Of a stretch of 64,000 bases of DNA, positions 59,725 through 64,000 are shown piece by piece. Numbering within the stretch: position 1 is the stretch's first letter; every line of letters starts with the position of its first letter. A program made the translations under genes and the position numbers. The notes below the pieces were generated by a model that searched no databases, was not told where the DNA came from, and saw only the letters and a list, made by a program, of their open reading frames with translations. Source of the stretch: Hygrophila difformis (taxonomy: Eukaryota > Streptophyta > Magnoliopsida > Lamiales > Acanthaceae); NCBI GenBank assembly GCA_030278955.1, contig JAOANR010000004.1, positions 59,957,541 through 60,021,540 on the forward strand, given 5' to 3'.

Positions 59725-62700
59725 TCATTCCGGGGATGAGATGACCACAAATACATCGTCAATAGACCACTTGCGCCGGATATGCTTGCCCTCAGGGTTG
59801 ATCACAGCACTCTCTGTTGTTGCCAACCGATAACCAATCACGATTTCCTGTCGTTGGCGTCCCCTCATCATTATTTCGTAGAAACAGAGGTCTTCCTGGT
59901 CGTAGAGGTAGTATTCTGCCGGTTTTATGCACATCTCATTCCCCTGTGATTTCAAAACCCCCAAATTACACTCTCCACCACAGAATATAGAAAGAAAGAA
60001 GGAAGAGAAAATACCTCTTCTGCAAAAAGTTCTTCCAACACACGGTTGATTTGTTTGTCTTCTGCTACCATTGCTAGAGCCATGCTGACCAGCTCGTTTG
60101 ATAGCACATAATCACTAATTCTTGTCACGGACACAAGATTTCTAGTTCTAGAATCTAATATCTCGCTTATAATTATCGACTTGTTAGACGCTTTCTGCAT
60201 TTCTTGAATCCACGAACTTTGGGAAAATCCTGAAAGTCTTAAAGGGATGGTCTTTGCGTCTTTGTCAGGAAGTCGCTTCGACTGCAGCAACAGATGCACT
60301 TTCAATTAGCATGCGCAGAAAATAAAAATAAAACACAAAATACAAAGGGACTTCGATTTTAAATAGCAAATGAAAAATAACATCTCTTGAACAAATTGAG
60401 TTTATAGGACTGAAGCCTTCTTGCTGCATAGTTAAAAAGAAACAATTGTCATTGAAATCGTGATGTTGGTTTAATCAAGTTGAAGCAGAAGGTAGCGACC
60501 TGTATATCTCTGATAAGGAGGAGAGTGGCGAGTGATCGTGAATCGGATTGCACAATAGAGTCTTCGACAGATTCATCTGCAAGAATTAATATCTGTTCCG
60601 AGTGTTAGAATTGGACACTGAACACAAACATGGAAACAGAAACTGAAGTCGTCCTTCAATGTTATGAAAAACATAAAAGGTCGGAACAATCAAGTTCAAT
60701 TCCAAGCAACTAGCAAAATCAGTACAGGTAGAACATCCACATTCTGAGTTGGCTGCTTGTGCATATTACATTACATCCTACTACTGCTTAAAACCTATGA
60801 TTTTTCATTTACCATAATCTGGTTTGAATGCATATTTAGAATATCAAGCAGAAAACATCATAATGAATGGTTCTGAAACCCTTGTATAAAAGTGCCGCTG
60901 GATAAGTGTGTGAAATCCATAAGGAGCATAATATACTTACAGAATCAAATGTCTCCAATGGAAGATTCTCCAAGTGACGTCGAATAACAGCATTTCCTTC
61001 GCGATGAACTAGCGTCAGGTTTACTAATCCTGAGATAACGAGGCCACCCTCTTCTAATCTTGTTTCTCTGTCCTTTTCAGGGACCTCATTGAACATCCAT
61101 AATTCTGATCCTGGAGCCAAAAGAGCCTCTAATACCTGAAAAAATTGGAACCATGAAACAGAGCTAGAGTTTGTAGAGATACAAATGAAGGAACCAAAAG
61201 TAACTCGGATACATTTTATATTCGAGGACTAAGTCATATAAAATACACTTAATAAAATGAGGACTAATTTTCCCAAGTCAAGAATGGATTTTAGCTTTCT
61301 AGAAGCAAAGTTGAGATCAAGAATAATGATTATATATGCAGGACAGGTCAATAAAATTATAGCAGGATAACTGCGACTAAGAGCTATAGAGTAAGAAAAC
61401 TGGATTAATATGTAGTTAGTATAAGAAAATCACCAGAATCATATCGTCAATGTCACGCCGCCAACCACAAAATAGTATCTTTTCTGGAAATTTTGGAGGA
61501 TCTGTTATTCTAGGGGATAAACCATTTCGAATCTGTGGAAACATGATAATTTACAACAGACAAGTTTAGATGTTTTAAGTAACCTATAGAACTGATGAAA
61601 TGCATCAACTAGTCTAAGATGAGAAGAAAACCTTTGGTAAGGGACCTGGGGCATATGTGTCGTCGTCCTCAGCTATGACAAGGATTTCATCACCTTCTTG
61701 CAGGACATACTTATCGTCTGGATTCATTTTAATCTTCCCACCGTCTGCAGAAACTTTGACTCCGCATGGAATTGCATCAGGGAAAGAAATGAGGACATCT
61801 TCAAAACAAAGACCATCCAATTGAGGCCACCTTTTGATATAAAACTCAGCATTTTCAAACCCCAAAATGTCTTCCCATATCTACTGAGCCAGAATAGCAT
61901 ACAATTATACGCATGAAAAATAAAGATAGGCAAGGCAATTTCTGAAGCCACCTATCCTCTGAAGCAAAGATGATAGAGCTGACCTGTGCAAGGCCAGGCT
62001 GCAAAGCACACTGTATCATCAGTCGACCGATTACATCATGAGCAACAACTGTTTCTATGAGTTCTCCACCAACGAGCTTCACCAAGGGCTCATTGTCCAG
62101 ATCACTCATTTCCACAACCACATGACCCCGCAGACCCTCCTTCACTCCCGTTAAACTAAGTACAACCCTGAGTGCCCGTGCATCACTCTGATATGAAATT
62201 ACAGTACAGTAAACATATAGTTTCCTTGCTAAACAGTAACCATTGAAAGGTATTTTAGAAACAAAAGTTAAGACCTGATCAGCATTTTCATCAGATGCTA
62301 AAACAATTATCGCCCTTGCTTTTGAGACAGAGACCTACAATTATTGCAGGCAAGAAGGCATGGTCAAAAATAAGAGTGAGGGTAAGAAAGAGTATAATGC
62401 CTATGATGTATCTTGATCAGCTATTTTACCTTCTTCAAGTCCGCAAGTATAAGAGGGCTACCACTTCGGCAGATGACTGATGTTCCCATCAAGTCAAATT
62501 CAAGCTTCGCAATATCCAACTCCATTTCCTCTTTGTCTCTTTCAGCAAGTACGACAATAACACCACCACCTATGCTCTTGTTTGCTATTGCTAGCTGCTT
62601 CAAAAGCGAGCCCTGTAATAAAGGATCATTTCTTAGTGTAAGGTCCAGTAAAACCTCTTGATTTTCTGAGACTCCATAAGATAATAGATATAATTTTTTG

Positions 62701-63807
62701 AACAACATACAGTTTCCTTCCAAGAAAGTAACGAGTTATTTTGAAAGACAACATTTTCAACTTCCCAGGCATAATTCATGGAAGCACAAATCTATAGCAA
62801 ATAAGTTCTAACAAATAAGCGATACACAATCAAAGTATTTCAAGGGCATTACCAACTTGTCACTCCATCCAAGAATGAGAATATGGTTACTTTCAATGAC
62901 CTCACTCTTTCCCTTGCGCAGAGAATCAACCTTCTCTGAAATAGCATCTGAAACAAGCCCCAGCATCATGGCAAATATAAGCATGCCCCCAGAAGTTATA
63001 GAGACTGAAACAATCCTGGGCCAAGTACCAACCATATCCGCATGGTTGCCTGAGTCTGCTACAAAGGACCAAGAAAGCCAAAGCGCTTCGGCAAAGCAGC
63101 CATCACTTACGGCATACAATGCCAAGCCACCAAATCCAATGAGAAATAAAGTGGCAAAGAGAAGCGCAAGTAGCTTCGCATAGGGATAAACTGAGAAGCA
63201 CACGTCCACCATATAGGCAATTCTTTTCTTCAATGGAACCTCCTCCTTTGAATTATTTCTCCGTTTTGAAAAACTCTTTATTCGTGGAAGGTAATTGAGG
63301 TACTTGTACAGAAAAAACGGTGTTATTAGGGTAATAAAAACTGTGCACAGAGCAATTGCTCTAGGATCAGCATTCCCTGACTGCAAAAATGAACCAGTAT
63401 TGGCAAACGCTGATATCTCAACATTGTTGCTTCCAACAGCATTTTCATGACCACAGCGCCCTTCCTGCAGTGATATCAATCATTGTGTCAGATCATTAAG
63501 TTATGTTAGGATGAATTTGTTTATTTATGTTTCTGCATTCCAATGTTTTGATCAATCAAATTATATTATTATAGGATGTTATCCCCAAACAAAAAAATTA
63601 TATTATTATAGTATCAAAAAAACGAGGAGAAATTAAGAAATATCTCATTCTTAACAACATTGCTGGTTTTCTTGCATTAGTGATTGTTCTCATTGCACAT
63701 AAACAATTGCAGACATTCTACAGGGACCTTGCACATACCTGAAGCCTTTTCACTTCAATCCTCAAGTGAAGCGCATAAGAAATGGAAATGCAGCAAAAGA
63801 ATATGAG
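59725..63807 (-). CDS. POLLUX: Ion channel POLLUX/DMI1-type (nuclear envelope), 5' partial
   Basis: POLLUX/DMI1 and CASTOR are cation channels of the plant nuclear envelope needed for symbiotic calcium spiking. Minus-strand exons in gene order: 63807-63739, 63464-62853, 62612-62430, 62334-62275, 62187-61984, 61880-61632, 61532-61434, 61135-60941, 60592-60500, 60281-60015, 59943-59725. They give 749 residues with all introns in phase 0. Exon 1 or more, about 130 residues by comparison with DMI1, lies off the right edge. Membrane segments: 'LIFFCCISISYALHL', 'AIALCTVFITLITPFFLYKYL', 'LLALLFATLFLIGFGGLALYA', then the pore 'VADSGNHAD' and 'SGGMLIFAMMLGLVSDA'. The rest is the conserved cytosolic RCK-like region. 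'NEMCIKPAEYYL' near the end resembles DMI1/POLLUX rather than CASTOR. Confidence 0.93.
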
Positions 63808-64000
63808 CTGCAAGAAAAAGCAAAAAATAACAATTCAAATTCACGTACTGCTCTTTGGAAATACTTATGTCTATATGACATAATTCCTTACAAGGTATAG
63901 AACAAGAATCAAACTCTGTTTTCAACTTCCCTTTGTAACTTAGCTTTCTGGTGACAATAGAAAATTCATACATTACAATTTTGAATGCTTATTAAAAAAA
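63808..64000 (-). other. Intron of the POLLUX gene running off the window
   Basis: The first visible exon begins at an acceptor (63808-63809), so this stretch is intron. No further exon is recognised before the edge. Confidence 0.7.

Noticed and set aside
1..64000. CRISPR arrays, operons, riboswitches, tRNA and rRNA genes
   Set aside because: None was seen. The window is plant nuclear DNA and its repeats are transposons or microsatellites. The two Met-tRNA-like strings are retrotransposon primer sites, not tRNA genes.

Overview
The window is plant nuclear DNA. It is AT-rich, its genes have many short introns with GT..AG borders, two Ty1/copia retrotransposons use the initiator-Met tRNA primer site, and there are Stowaway-like and hAT-like MITEs. 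The gene set (plant serpins, HISN1, DExH7, an OTU protease and the ion channel POLLUX) fits a eudicot. An asterid is my guess only.

The left part (1-31 kb) is a repeat-rich, duplicated area. It holds three serpin copies: A (exon 2 at 588-1376, open), B (16324-18967, broken) and C (28179-30673, broken). A broken short-chain dehydrogenase/reductase (SDR) gene lies at 19491-22240, and part of that gene is also copied into the intron of serpin B. Two minus-strand copia elements sit here. Copia-1 (1453-6586) has near-identical LTRs and one uninterrupted polyprotein. Copia-2 (8192-14898) has three in-frame stops and split an exon of an unidentified minus-strand gene. The 22.2-28.1 kb stretch is AT-rich with MITEs. 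A 500-base N gap lies at 30985-31484.

The right part (32-64 kb) is ordinary gene space. HISN1 (32018-36357, +, 11 exons) encodes ATP phosphoribosyltransferase, the first step of histidine synthesis. A DExH7/DHX57-type RNA helicase (38824-55648, +, 34 exons, 1444 residues) fills 17 kb. An OTU-family cysteine protease (57775-59071, +) follows. It converges on a POLLUX/DMI1-type nuclear-envelope cation channel (59725-63807, -), whose first exon lies beyond the right edge. All four models read through without frameshifts. This contrasts with the many one-base indels in the serpin/SDR block.

The genes do not form a functional pathway; this is normal eukaryotic gene order. I did not find a clearly new biological system. 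The most interesting points are the altered reactive loop of serpin A, the SDR piece inside a serpin intron, the exon split by Copia-2, the CTCGA-rich hAT-like MITE with a paralogous empty site, and the clustering of one-base indels next to the assembly gap.
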